DNA of 64,000 nucleotides from Venturia oleaginea (GCA_013176395.1 JABMLP010000021.1:682001-746000); one strand, 5' to 3'. Shown: positions 24,131 to 36,966, counted from the first letter of the stretch. Program-made: numbers and translations. The notes: generated by a model not told the origin, from the sequence alone.

Positions 24131-25119
24131 TCAAAACTTGTAGATATTCTTCTTCTCAATGCCCAGCTCAGCAAGTGCACCATCCTTCGCAGTCAAAGCA
24201 TTCTCCATCGTTGGTGGCCCACACAGAAATACTTTCGTACCCTTTGCGTCCCCCAAGACCTCTGTCCTTGCGATGGCCTCTTGCAGTGCGGCCCTGTCTA
24301 CATAACCTTTCTTGTACTTTGTCTCGTCCCCTAAGCTCGCAGCTTCTGGCTTGCCTTCTGGACCCGAGACACAGTACATGACTTGCAATCTGTCAGGATG
24401 TTGCTTTTCCAACTGTTCCAATTCGTCCTTTAGCACAATATCCCTTGTCCCGTTGACACCCCACAGCAGTTGTATCCTTGTCTTATCGTTCGCGTCTGAT
24501 AAAATACCTCTTGCGAGACTGTAAATTGGCGTAATGCCTGCCCCACCGGCTACAAATACCAGGTCACGATTCTTTTCAGAAGGAGTATAGCGGTAGCCTG
24601 GAATCGGACCTCGAATCTGGAGTGTCTGGCCTGGCTCAAGGGAATGCATGTGTGTCGAGGCCTTGCCTTTCGGGTACTGCTTCACGATGAACTGGACTTC
24701 GCCGAGAGTGTCCGGATCGGAAACGGGCGTGTAGGGTCGGAGAACTGGAAGCCAGCCACCAGGAGGAGTGTGTTGGGTGAGGACAGCAGCTGGACACAAG
24801 TGTCAGTAGAGCTTAGCTATCACGAGTGTACGAAATACGTCCCTCCTGCAGGCACACCGCTGATCTCATTGCTGCCACCAGGTAACTTGAAAGTTAGGCG
24901 CTTGGTATCATGGCTGATCTGCTCGGAACTTGAGACTGTGAGGGTCTGACTGAGAAGCATATTTTTGGGAACTGCGAGGGTCTTGGTAGGAGGCATATTG
25001 GCCGATTCGAGTAGCACGGGTCTTCGTGTTGAGTAGTATGATGTGCCTGTTACTCCTAAGACTGCTGCTCCTGTCAGGAAAGGTAATGTTTTTGGGGATT
25101 TCGAGAACAGCGCTGCCAT
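24131..25119 (-). CDS. MCR1: NADH-cytochrome b5 reductase, mitochondrial
   Basis: Flavoprotein that passes electrons from NADH to cytochrome b5 or ascorbate radical; MCR1 sits in the outer membrane and intermembrane space. The N-terminus has a short basic part and a hydrophobic segment (PFLTGAAVLGVTGTSYY). The FAD-binding motif is RPYTPVSD, the NADH site includes VFVAGGAGITPIYS, and a CGPP motif lies near the C-terminus. Exon 1 runs from 25119 to about 24858 and exon 2 from 24789 to 24131, about 306 residues. The junction is not clean. The donor that restores the frame is GTGTGC at 24857, but it removes part of the conserved SGVPAG segment. The better-looking GTATTT donor is out of phase. Either the intron is unusual or there is a 1-bp change here. 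Confidence 0.85.
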
Positions 25120-26050
25120 TGCGTACGTCGAACGTTTTCGTAATGTTATATCGTTTGGTGGAACTATGAGGTACAGTGGAGAGCATGCAGTGAAGCAGTT
25201 GGATAGTACGACTATCTGTAGGCGCGAGGGGAATATAAATCCTTTATCAGATGCAAAGGGCTGTTTGGAAACGGGTCCCCGCCAACCGTTGAGCTACTAT
25301 TCTTGACCACGGTAGTTGTTATACCTTCTTCTTCGCATTTGAGTTACTGGATGGAACTTGAAGCTGGACTTGACATGCCTCAGACAATCCATGGAGTGAA
25401 GTTGACTGTAGCTGTCATGTCCGGGAACTACCGATCTGGTTTTCGGGAACGCGTATCGAACCCGATATGGATATCAGGATGCTCCTAGATGTTCAGGATT
25501 TCTGTAAACCATCGATGCTGGTCTCGATTCCAGCATAGTGATGAATTGAGTCAAGAATGTTATTCGTGGCTGACCTGGGCTGATCATGAGTCAGCTGAGC
25601 GAATTTTCCCTTGCAGGTCACGGTGCCACGGTGCCACGGTGCTCGCTCCGTAGAACATAAAATCTGCGACTCCACCCTTCCTCAGATGGACATCTTCCCG
25701 CTTCACATCAGACAGAAATCCTAGAGACCTCGCTCTTCCTATATATCCTTCAGTCTACTCAGTGCTTAGTGTAGCCTGATGGGCCTGTTACAAGATCGTC
25801 CGAACCGATACGGCCATAGTGGCTTCAGCAATTCACTGTCCCCCAATCTTAAAAAGAATTTAATGTTTTCCTCCAACTCGAAACTCTACCACCTTAAGAT
25901 AGATCCAACTGCATCGTATAAGCCATGGTTCTCCTCTCAGCGTCTCAATATATTGGAACTTGCAGAAAGTTGTGTGGGCCGCAAGACACAAGTTTATGTG
26001 TCTGCGATTCAGCGGCTGGTATAAGAACGCATATACACTCGAATGCTTCC
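25120..26050. other. Intergenic upstream of MCR1
   Basis: Contains a plausible minus-strand TATA element (TTTATATTCC near 25225-25235) for MCR1 and three tandem 9-bp GGTGCCACG-like units near 25619-25643. No gene seen. Confidence 0.45.
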
Positions 26051-26169
26051 ACGTACGGCCATAGAATCAAGAGAACTCGAGTCCCCGTTCGCTCACTCAC
26101 AGATAAGCTTGATATCGGCGAATTAGTAGTTGGGTGGGAGACCACCAGCGAATCCTCGCTGCTGTACGT
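26051..26169 (+). rRNA. 5S ribosomal RNA
   Basis: 119-nt RNA polymerase III gene. The terminal stem is perfect: ACGTACGGC at the 5' end pairs over nine positions with GCTGTACGT at the 3' end. The universal 3' half is easy to recognise (TTAGTAGTTGGGTGGGAGAC, then CACCAGCGAATCC). A TTTT terminator follows immediately. A single isolated 5S gene on its own fits the dispersed 5S arrangement of filamentous ascomycetes, rather than linkage to the rDNA unit. Confidence 0.9.
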
Positions 26170-28536
26170 TTTTGGTTATGCTCTTTTTGTTCCTCAGTGG
26201 TGCTGGTGATGACAGTCTGTAAAGGAGGTGGGCTCAAACTTAGGAAACAATAGGGGGCGCTGATTTCTTCTTTTAACTTTTGGTAGGAGGATACATGGTG
26301 CTATCAAGTCCAACACAAAAAGAAACAGTCAATAGTCGAATCCCATCTCTGTACTTCGAAGTCTAAACGCAACCAGCACACCTTTAAATAAGCTCACCCA
26401 GCCGTACACGAGTCAATGGAAACCTGCCTCTGGCCTCTAACGTTACCGCATCTTGTGAAAGCAGCAAGATGTCCGTATACATACAGGTCAGTAGCCACGT
26501 AGGCAAGAATTTGTGTTTGCAAAACTCGATAAGATAAGTAAGACTAGATAAAGAGGGGAGGGGACGCACAACTTTTCCATTAGCGCTCACAGTGCCTCCT
26601 GTTCAACAAATGGAAGTCAAGGATAATCCTTCTTTTACTAGTCAATCAGGTTGGACAGTATAACAGGATTTGTCGGCCAAGGTGGGGGATAGGATGACGA
26701 GGATGACGAGGACGGTTATGAACTGTGTGAGAAGAGCATGATAGTGTATATACTCCAACAACAGATGCAAGACCCTATCCTGAAGCTGAAAAAGTGCAAG
26801 TTGGCATGTCGAAAAAGGACTCTAGATTTCCGGCGACTTTCAGACAAATTGGTAGAAACTTAGGAATATCCATCTCAAGCTGAAGGACTGTCTTCGACGA
26901 CATGTTCGAACAGGTTGATCAGACTGGAACGAAATTGACTTCGCAGTCCCCCTGTACATTCAAATTTGTCGCATATTCCAAATCTCAACCCCCACTACTT
27001 CGTCTTTTTTCTCAACTGAACAAAACTGCCATATCAGGGTCATTGACTGCCATATCAGGGTCATTGAGAGACTGATAAGAATTTACCGCAGACGCATTCC
27101 ATTTCAAAGATTTCCCATCTGACAGAATAACACCGAAAAGACCGCCTCATCGGCAGACATCCAGAAGAGTCCCCATCGGGAAACGAGTGTGCATGACACT
27201 GCTGCACACAATCTCGATCCACTCCACGCTATCGAGAACCGTTACCGAATAAGTCGCAAGCAAGTCCCAAGCCCCCACCTAAATCTAGGTAGCAGCAAAT
27301 CTCAGCTTTGGTAGCTCGGACGCGCCAAAAGTCGTACCTGAGAAAGATTCATCTTCAAGCATTCAAAACACAAGGCTGCCAAGATGCATGTACTTCCAAA
27401 ATCAGCTTCAAAAACCACAATTCCCTTCCAATTCAAAAAAGACAATCATTACATCAAAGTCTTACTCGCCAACTTTCGTGAATTCCATTCTCCTCCCAAC
27501 CCGCGAAAACCAAAGTTTCCATCCCATTCTCCACTTTAGGCATCGTCATACCAGTCCGCCCAAAATAAGGTCCGACACATCCGGCTTCTAGACTTCAAGC
27601 CTGAAAGGTGTAAAGGGAAAAAAAAAAAGCTTATTATTACGTCCCCGGAGTCGCCGTAAATATCTCGCCATCCGCATCCATCTTGATCCTTTTCCTTCCC
27701 TCCTCCCTCCCCATTCGGTTTCCCCAAAAACCAACCACCGCAAAATTATCTGTTACCACGAAAAGTTGAAATATCCCCATCTCCAATCCATCTCCAAAAC
27801 AAGTCAATATCGTACCGTCCAGCTCCCTGCTGTCACTACTCATTCCCATCTGGTCCTCCATCATTCAACAAAAATAAATAAATAAAAACCCTCACATATA
27901 AAAGCATTACAACCCACCCAAGGCATCCAACCAAGACCACAACAAATCCCGTCGTGTCTCGGAAGAATCGCTCCATCTCCTGTCTTCCATCGTAACAACC
28001 AGTCTGACAGCTCGACTCGGCGCCACGACACACGCCCAGCAATGAAGCGACTCCTCCAAGACACGACGAGCAAAACACCGACAAAAGTCCAAACAATGAG
28101 TCCCAGCAGTGAGATCAAGGAGCAGCCATGGCGAGGAGAAATCAAGATCAGGAACGAATGGAATTATATCGGTGTCTAAAAGCACAAGCGAATAGCAAGA
28201 CCAGCATCTATTTGACAAGACAAGCGTACCTATATCAAAGGGAATCTTAAAGATGGTGTACACGATATCAGATTACTCTCCCATCCAGAAGCACGGATGA
28301 TGAAGAATCATCTTCAACCACGCGAGATAACGTTAGTTTCTCTCCTCCCACTCCCTCCAGATAAAGCATTCCCAATAACAGCAAGAGAGCAGATGCTTTG
28401 GTCAATTTCTCTTCCTTGATGGCAATTCCTTCTTTTTCTTTTTTACAATTCGTCCAACTTAAGACGAATAAAGGAAATTAATTAGTATCTAAAGCATTCT
28501 CCCGCTATTACTTCTTCAGGGTATCTTGAGAAATGA
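26170..28536. other. Intergenic downstream of PMA1, no gene
   Basis: Holds the PMA1 3' UTR and a long AT-rich spacer, including a short A10 tract near 27620. Several minus-strand open frames at 27.6-28.3 kb have no motif and lie just behind PMA1, so I treat them as non-coding. Confidence 0.5.
27025..27066 (+). repeat. Perfect 21-bp tandem duplication
   Basis: ACTGCCATATCAGGGTCATT plus G occurs twice in direct succession without mismatches. It is intergenic and likely a recent slippage event. Confidence 0.95.
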
Positions 28537-31500
28537 TCAAGCACTCTTCTCGTGCTGAGTAGAAACACGTTGTAATGAGACAACTAACATGCAAATTAGT
28601 ACTTGAAGCAAAGTGATTGAGGCTCTTCGCAAGGGACTTACCGAAATCTTCCAGTGATCGTTGCTTAGTATCCTTCTTGATTGACTTGCCGTGCATCAAG
28701 TTATCGAAACCCTGACTGTCTTGCAAGAGGTAGTAGACACCACCCATTACACAGAACACGCCGAAGGAGAAAATATAGACACGTACGACGGCGACGATGG
28801 AAGTCTGACCACCAACGAACCAACCGAAGATACAGAACAGTGTAGCGAGGATATCGACGACAACGATCGCACCAGCCAACTGCCAACTTGGAATGGAAGA
28901 CCAGAATGGACCATTGGCACGGGTGATGAAGATAAGCCAATTCTCAGATAGAGAGATCTCAAGGAAGAGAACTTCATCAAGAACACCGAAGTTTTGGACG
29001 ATACCACCCTCAATACCTTGACCGGGCCTGGACGAGTGTACCTCATTTCTGTATGGGAACATAGTGGTGAGAGTGATCCAGGTACCGACAGCGAGAATAA
29101 CACCGAGGAGAACAGACATGCCCCAGAGTTTTGGTAGGTTCCACTTGACTGGGGTCTTGGAGAATGGAGCATTGTCGTAGGCGATGGCGAGGGTAGCGAC
29201 GTCAGCGAAAATGGCTATGAAAACGACAAGCTGCAAGTTCAAGGACTCATTCAGAATGGCGATCCACAGACCAAGGAAGATTTCCAAGTGGAGGGACAAG
29301 GCAATACGGTAGACGACGTAGGCATACATGCGGTGGAAAATTTGGCGGGAAGTCTTGAGGGCGTCAATGATAGCGGACAAACCAGGAGCCAAGAACACAA
29401 TGTCAGCAGCGGATCGAGCAGCATCAGATGCACCTTCGACAGCAATACCAGTATCGGCCTTCTTCAAGGAGGGGGCATCGTTAACACCGTCACCGGTCAT
29501 GGCCACGAGGTATCCACGTTGTTGGAGGATCTCGACGACGTTGTACTTGTGTGGGAAAACTTCGGCGAAACCATCGGCAGCCTCAACGAAATCGTAGACT
29601 TCAGAACCAGGCATATCTCCTCCACCACCGAGACCGAGGCGTTCAGCGTTGTATACATTTGTACCAAGTCCGAGTTGACGGGATGTTTCACGGGCAATAC
29701 CGACGGCGTCACCAGTCAACATCTTAATACTTAGACCGAGGTTCTTAGCTTCGTGGACGGTTCGGTAGGTGTCGTGACGTGGAGGATCGGAGCAGGGCAT
29801 GATACCAAGAATCTCCCAAGCGTCGTCACCGCGTTTGCGGGCGACACCGAGGGAACGGAAACCACGAGTAGCAAATTCAGCGACCTTGTTCTTGTATGCC
29901 TCGTCAACTTCAGCTGGGATTGGGTGGTCTTCCTCGACAGTCTTCAAGACGAAAAGTGGTGCACCCTTGACGCAAATGATGCGCTCGCCTTGTGGAGACT
30001 CAACGATAGCCTGGACCTTCTTGGAAACGGGGTCAAATGGGTGGAAGTCGATGACCCTAGTCAACATTAGCTATGCGACTCTATAAGAGAGTGAAGGAAA
30101 CTTACTTGTATTTGGTGAGGACGGACTTGGCGCGGGGGTAATACTTCAAGGACTTGAGGAAAGCCTTGTCGATGGCGTCGATACCCTTCTTCTTGCGGGA
30201 GGCGGCGAGACAGGCAGTCAACATGAGATCTTCTGGCTCAACACCAGCGACACAGAATGGTTCAGCGAGGGACAACTTGTTCTTAGTCAATGTTCCGGTC
30301 TTGTCAGAGCAGAGAATCTCAACACCAGCGAGAGACTCGATGGCGGAAAGCTTTTGGACAATGGCTTGCTTCTTGGCAAGGTAAGCAGCACCGACAGCCA
30401 TGGTGGTAGTGACGACAGCTGGAAGACCGACTGGCACACCAACGATGGTGATGGCCAAAGTGAACTCGAGGATATGTTTAATGCCGTTGCTTCGGTAGAA
30501 GGATGAGACCCAGACGACGAGGAGAGTGAGAATGACCAAGACAAGGAGGATTGTTCCAATACCGTTCAGAACCTCGGTGAAATGTCCAGTACCGGAGCTG
30601 GCTGAGGCGACCAAGGAAGCCGCTCTTCCGACGAAGGTGGAATCTCCAGTAGCAGTGATGACCATGAAACCTTCACCACGCTTGACTCCAGAGGAGGCGT
30701 AACAGGTGTCACCCAAGTGCTTGTCAACGGCGAGAGACTCGCCGGTGATGGAGGACTGGTCAACTTGCAAGAAAGCATCTTCGGTAACAATTCTGCCATC
30801 GGCCGGGATAATGGTACCTTCTTCAATTTGAAGAATGTCACCTGGCACGACTTCTGGAGCCTCAATTTCTTGAAGCTTGCCATCACGGAGAACAGTGGCC
30901 TTGAGTGCAAGAGTCTTTTTCAACTCTTCGACGATGGAACCGGCCTGGAATTCTTGGATGAAACCGACACAGGCGTTGAGGATGAGCAGAGCGCAGATGA
31001 CACCGAAATCGACCCAATCCTGTAGACCGGCTAAGAGTGTGTTAGCATACGAGGTCAGGTTGGTTCAGATAGCCATTTGATGTTGCCAGATCTCTCGATG
31101 AAAACTTGGAAATGCCAAGTTCTTCATTCAAAAACTGGCAACAGCAAAAGTATCCAACTGTGGCCATGGGGAGGAGTTTCTTACCAGCGAGGACAGCGGC
31201 GGCTTCCATGACGAATTGGATAGGACCGATAAAAAAGCCAAAGAACTTGAGGATCAAGTTCTCCTTCTCCTCCTTCATCTGATTCATGCCGAACTTCTTG
31301 CGACGCTGTAGGACCTCGGCGCTAGAGAGACCATCGCGGGTGGAGGTTTGCAAGAGCTCTTCGGGGACGTTGCGAGCTGCGCCAGCGACGGCCTCCTCTT
31401 CCTCGTCGTCCTCAATGTTCTGGTCTTGAGACTCGAGCTCTTCGATCAAGGCATCCATGTCCTCATCTTCCTCCTCATCTTCGATGACGGGCTTCTTTTC

Positions 31501-31575
31501 CGAATAGCTCTTCTCATTGAACCCACTCGTAGGCACGTTCGTCCCGAGGTGGTTTGGTGGCGTGATTGCCGACAT
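28537..31575 (-). CDS. PMA1: Plasma membrane H+-ATPase
   Basis: P3A-type proton pump that energises the fungal plasma membrane. Exons 31185-31575, 30106-31030, 28642-30056 and 28537-28583 give 925 residues; introns are 154, 49 and 58 bp. Order: acidic N-terminal regulatory tail ([17 protein letters not shown]), first membrane hairpin, actuator domain with TGES ([10 protein letters not shown]), phosphorylation site [11 protein letters not shown], nucleotide-binding KGAP, hinge [15 protein letters not shown], then six membrane helices. The tiny last exon encodes [15 protein letters not shown], the conserved autoinhibitory tail with the regulatory Ser/Thr pair. Reading past its donor would give a false longer C-terminus. 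Intact. Confidence 0.97.
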
Positions 31576-34437
31576 GGTTGGGAATCAGTGCTGTCAGAGC
31601 AGATAGCGCTGAAGGAATATTAGCAGATGATGTCGGAGACGGTGAAAAATTTTAAGCGAAGAAGCTGCGGCGTCGCCGTAATTTATTGCTCTGCAAATTG
31701 CATTCAACAGCGGAAGAGGGTCCGTGAGGTACCAACCAGGGAAGTGGCTAGCGACAAAGCGAGAGCAATCCACGCAGCCAGGCCAAAAGAAAAGTGCGGT
31801 AGGGTTACAATGAGAGTGGTTGTGGACGTACCTGGTAGTCTAAAAAATCACTCAGTTGTCCGAGACACTGCGGACGATGGACTCGCTCAATTGAGTCGAG
31901 TGGAGCGGAGTGGTGAAGGAAGGTATGAGAACTGAAGTCCAAAGGTTATGGAATGTCCAGGAATGAAAGGTAGAGGAGATGTGCACAACACCGCGGAACT
32001 TCTACACAGCGTCGACTGTCGAGTGAAGAGTGAACCAGGTGGGTGAGATGAGAAGGGAACGGGCGTGTCTTTTATGTGGATGGAGACCCACGGACAGAAG
32101 TGAGGGAAAAAGAGGCCTACTCTCGCGTACCAAGGGCCAATTGCGCGCTAAGACCCAAAGGTGTGTTGGCGAGGCGTGATTAAGCAATTGTGGGTGGGTG
32201 TTATCTTGCGAATCGCTCTGGTAATCGATGGCAAAGGCTTGCTTGCTTGGAGATGCACGCACGCTGTTCCGAGCCCCGCTAGGATCAGGACCGTGTCTTG
32301 GACTGGATGGCTGATGGATGGTGCGATTTGATTGATTTCGATGATAGTGGGCTCTCTCACGGGCGTCCCACGCAGTTATGTATTCCAAAACTTATTGCAC
32401 GCGCGCAATCGATCAAGACTTTTGCTCTGTACACGCTGCTGCCATGTCCTCAGCATCAAGACGCGCTGAATTGCGCCCAGAGCTTGGCTGAGCCGAGTGA
32501 TACAGACAGCCGTTTTTGGGTAGCTCAAGACTGTCTAACAGAGCTTGGACCGTTGTGAGTCTTAGCATGGCCCTGACCAAGCATCCCCGCTCGTCCCACA
32601 CCCGGCAAGGGCATGGAGTCTATGCCCATGAAACAATATACGTGTTTTAATGGGTCGAAACTTTCGCCAGGAATAACGAGCGACACTTGCGTTACCCTTC
32701 CTCTCCTTCTGTCCCAAGCCCGAAGAAGATGCCGTCAGCCAACCAGGGTATTAGCTTTTGCGCGATATAATCTCGACGGCTGTTGAGAGATCCCTGGCCG
32801 ACAGAAAGTGCGGGAAAACGGAGACTGCAGCAGACTTTTTGTCATGCCTGGATTTCATTCACTGCTGTTCTCCGTAATGCCGTTCGGAGAGCATCCGGAT
32901 ATGAGGCTTGAGAGACTTACAAGCAACGCCTTTCAGCGTGATTTTCAGGGAAATTGCTGCATGGAGAAGTGCGTGACAGAAACGGTTGTTCAGTATCGCG
33001 TACATCACAAACCCTATGGTCATCAGGCCTGACCTATCAGAGCGGTCCAAACGCTTCGTCTTTGGAATCGTGCCAATTCTTAGGACCATTGGCGAAGTCT
33101 CATCATGATTTCCATCGCCCATGCCACTTCTTAAGCACACGGTTATCTGCAGATAGAGGACAACATCAATCAATTACTCGGGATACCCTATTCTCCAATA
33201 TCTATGTACTATGGTATTTGAATGCCGACAGTGGGCCTATCATCGCTTACTACCACGGCATTCCATGCGACTGCCGAGCATGATGGCGCCGACGTTGGCT
33301 CCCGCCTGGGATCCATCTGCATGCACGCAAGCCGCTGAGGCTACTGCACCGCTATCATTCGACAATCGCGGAGAAAACGGAGCGTTTTGCTCGTGAACGA
33401 CCTCGCCCTTCGTCAGCAGCTGGAACTTCAATTGGGCTGCATTTATCTGTTGTCGCGTGCCATGTCGCAGTATCTGAATTGTAACTTCCAGCAGACGGGG
33501 TAGATCTGCTCGTCTCATACACGCCTTGCCCAACGAGTCAACGACCCAACTCACGATCATGTATGCAACAAGGGATATCTTGCATTCTCTCCCACGCCAG
33601 GGACTAGGGAGCCTACAGGTATATGCAGGTGCAAGGTGTCGAAATGTGGAGCTACCCTTACACTGTTTACTTCCACGGCCACTCTTGGCCAATCCAAACA
33701 AAGTCTTGACGGCGCTTGAGACAGTTGGGTTCGAGGGCGGGGTCGAGGAAACACGAAACTTCTTCGACAAGTCTGTTGCAGCCCTGCCGATACAGGACTT
33801 CCCCAGGATACAATTCGTGAAGTAGCCTAACCATCAAATTTACGACTCCAGGTTTGGCGGCCTCGTGGAGGCAACGTGATCTGCTAGACGAGCGTTGAAC
33901 CAATCTCCGGCCGGCGATTTTTAGAGTCTACCAGAATTTAATGCCGCAACGAAGACGTCATAGGGACTCGGTTTTGTGTCCTATGTCCTCAACGATGGCG
34001 CTCGGGATATCTATCGCTTTGTACAATGGTCGAGTCCATCTCACTCCTCTCGGCCGATGGCGACTATGCCGAGAAGACAGACAGTAAACGAACTCGATGC
34101 ATAGTATTCGAACTCGATGCATAGTGGTAGTCCATCCTAAGCGCAGTTCCAAGCAGTTACGTAGTAGCACCCAGAGATGCAGAGTCTTGGATGCATACTC
34201 ATGTCCTACTGTGTACCTCGTACAGAACAACAAGAAGCCAACATTGCATCTCTATTAACAAACTCTGCCTGCCCGTTTCACCTGCACCGCCTGCCAAGCG
34301 CTGCCGAGCCACTCTGACACCCGCGCTTCACACTGAGGAGACTTCTCACAAGCAATAAGCCTCCGCCTCCTGCCAAGCCTCACAGAGCCAAGCTCGCCTT
34401 GTAACCCTTTCTTGCAGCTGATTCCTCTCCCAAGCCA
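31576..34437. other. PMA1 upstream region and gene-poor spacer
   Basis: The first several hundred bases must contain the PMA1 promoter and 5' UTR; a possible intron in the leader cannot be excluded. Beyond that I find no gene. The longest frame (minus, 33240-33770, 176 codons) has no recognisable motif. Confidence 0.5.
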
Positions 34438-34654
34438 ATGCCGTGCATTTGCGACAAGAAGCAATTCCAGCGAATTGCTTTTGACATGTTTCTGGTGCCT
34501 CCCCAATGCAGATCCGCGATCAACGTCCCGGGGTGCATTGGCCGTGGTGTTGACACTCGCAACCACTGATATGCGAAAGGTCGAAACGTTGATTCTGGTT
34601 GCCAAAATCAATGTGCGCAGTGTTCGCTCGAGGACACGTTCCACAACCACAAAG
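34438..34654 (+). pseudogene. Remnant of a Cys/His-rich (C2H2-like) coding region
   Basis: One frame starting at ATG 34438 reads KKQFQRIAFDMFLVPPQC, then PGCIGRGVDTRNH, a TGA at 34567-34569, and continues open with CQNQCAQCSLEDTFHNHK up to a GTAAGG donor-like site at 34655. Spacing of Cys and His resembles fungal C2H2 proteins. About 150 bp upstream, a different frame gives FTCTACQALPSHSDTRASH. With stops and shifts between them, these look like pieces of one decayed zinc-finger gene. No intact finger is present. Confidence 0.3.
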
Positions 34655-34993
34655 GTAAGGCGACCCAAAAAGGACATCGCCAATGGGATTGCTCATCGCA
34701 ATGGGCAGCGGGCCAAGACTTCGCACCTCCACTCAGTCCTAGTTCGCCATCGGCCTCAAACATTACAACAACACCATCCTTTTGCCAGTGGAACCAGCTC
34801 GCTTCTCCATTGCGACTGCGAGGTTGCGCGGGATTCCTTGGCCACCTCGCACAGCTCTTGGAATCCGTCCTTCTTTCACTCTCAGACTCCGCTCTCTCGG
34901 TTCCGCTACGCGTCCAGAACACGCACCAGACTACGCACCAGACTACGCACTCTTGTCCACGCCGCGAATTGATTGGAGCACAAGATATTCTGA

Positions 34994-35410
34994 TTGGCCT
35001 CAAGACAAGACCCTTTACAGATCTTGGCTTTTTCCCGGTCGCCATCATCCTGGCTTGCATCTCCACTCTCATACTTGCCACGTTATGAACAAGCAGGGCT
35101 ATGCATCTATTCTCGTTTCACCTCTGCTGATGGCAGCGAGGATCATGAGAGCCAAGTCTTTGGTATTGGCATTCACTCTTCCTGCGATTGGGAATTTGTG
35201 TTTCTAGGCGTTGTGGAGAATGAGGTATTTTATTCGAATACCAACGGCAGCTTCGATCATTATTGCGACACAGAGTTTTGTCATACAATTGACCGATTGA
35301 ACTCAGCAGCACAATGGTACGCCAACCAATCACGACTACGGGACTTTGATGTTGAAGAATTGAGAGAGTTGCTCACAATCCTTCTCGAAAACTTCGCTGA
35401 ATCAAACTAG
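34994..35410 (+). other. Long open frame without a start codon, possible exon
   Basis: The frame is open for about 139 codons and ends at 35410. It contains no ATG at all, so it could only be a downstream exon or a relic. Its composition (DWEFVFLGVVENEVFYSN, DFDVEELRELLTILLE) looks protein-like rather than random. It may belong with the zinc-finger-like pieces upstream. The interval from 35411 to 36387 has nothing else I can support; a 12-bp CCAGACTACGCA unit is repeated near 34925-34950. Confidence 0.25.
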
Positions 35411-36387
35411 CGCCTTCTAGAAAGTCTGTCAACCGTGGTAACCTGGGCGACCGGCACACGAACAGCAAAAAACAAATCCAAATCAATCATGACATTGGAG
35501 CACTCGAGGTTACGACGCTCATTCTCACCTTTTTTAAAAATTCTAGCGCAACTTTTACCTTCTCAACCCGGGTTTCGAAACGTCGTCACATGGAGAATCT
35601 CCAATGAGCATTGTGACAGTAAGCTCGAGCTCACACTCCATCAACGATCAATCTGGACAGAACACCAACGCCCTACCTAGCACCACAAAAAAAGCTTCGA
35701 GAAGATTCGAGAAGACTTTTGGATCCACAATGTTCCGATCGGATCTGTTTCGAACATTCCGAACAGGTGGTTGTTGCGCCGATGGAGCAGTGGAGCTATA
35801 AGCTCTCTCTTATAAACTGGCACAATAGGAAAGCTTTGGGCACAAGGGCTCATCTTGCTGTAAGTAAATATTGAATATTTTTGTAGGTTTGCCATCATCG
35901 CTTCCAGTTTCTACGACTTTGCTTCTCACTCTCAACCGCGAGATCCACTGAATTGGAGTATTTCTTATCTCTCACAAGTCTCACATTCGCCGTCGCTGAG
36001 TCGATGAGAATTCGCTCTTGATTTTAAATTATTCGGCTTGGCTGTCAGTTCATTCCTTTGACCGGTTCTCCAATGGGGAGTAAGTGCCGGAGATCTGCTC
36101 GTCACGAAACTCTGCGACTGTATTCCCTGGCCTCGGATCGTAGAGGTCTTCATGGAGTGTATGGAACTAGACTCCAACGCGCCATCTCCTGAATTTCCGT
36201 CCCGTTTTGATACACTTCGACCGGTCGCATCTCTCCTATCGGTAGGGAAAGGAAATGGTTGAACTGGGGTCTGCAAGTATGTCCAATACAGGCATTCTTG
36301 CAGGAACCCACTTGAGTATATTCGGAAGTCCCGCCTTTTGGTGTCAGACAGCATGGAGATCTTTCCGCACACACTGATAGCCCATTG

Positions 36388-36919
36388 ATGGAGAAGCTAT
36401 CGATTATTGTCGTTCACTGGGTAGCAAAATTTCTTCCGACCTTCATTATCGAAACTATCGGGAGCCAAGCACCAATCGACCTTGAAGTGCGAGAATGCTT
36501 TTGTCAAGCTCGAAACGTGGATCCGATGGTAAGAAATGGGCCAGCTATTAACGGCAAGATCTTACGGTCTTCTCTCACTCTCCACTTCCAGCACATAGCG
36601 CTCTCTATTCCTGGAGACATTGAGGTATACCTCTTCACACTTCTCTCCAATCTCTGTTGTCCCTTAATTGTCAAAATATCCTTAATTCCAGCGAGAAGTG
36701 CTGTTCGCTTTCGAGTCATTCACAGACAAGCTTTTGAGTCATAGCGATCATCCCGAACATGACAATGGCTTGATCTCGAAATTGATCAAAACTTTGAGCT
36801 TCTCCCTTCACGAGATCGTATTATTCCAACTCCCAAACCCCACTCAAATGGCCCATCTCCTTCCAGAAGGTCGAATTGCTAACTTTGGATCATCTACCAA
36901 ATCCCACATTCTCAATTAA
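36388..36919 (+). CDS. Hypothetical small protein, three exons
   Basis: Exons 36388-36528, 36592-36624 and 36692-36919 join in phase 0 at both junctions to give 133 residues. The introns are 63 and 67 bp with good ends: GTAAGA...CAG and GTATAC...CAG. The exon 2-3 junction reads LSIPGDIE-REVLFAFESF, a natural-looking sequence. The protein has no transmembrane helix or signal peptide that I can see, is rich in Leu and Ser in its second half, and matches no family I know. Consistent splice signals are the main support. Confidence 0.4.
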
Positions 36920-36966
36920 ACCCCACATCAATCAAATCCCGCATCGACAACCACCTCCACATCAAT

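Noticed and set aside
27536..28263. Overlapping minus-strand frames behind PMA1
   Set aside because: They fall in the expected 3' region of PMA1, overlap one another in different frames and have no motif.
28508..28640. Longer PMA1 C-terminus read through without splicing
   Set aside because: A GT-AG intron (28584-28641) removes it and restores the conserved autoinhibitory tail ending in QHEKSA.
33240..33770. 176-codon open frame on the minus strand in the gene-poor region
   Set aside because: No recognisable domain, no clear promoter or introns, and a plus-strand frame overlaps it. I could not separate it from chance.
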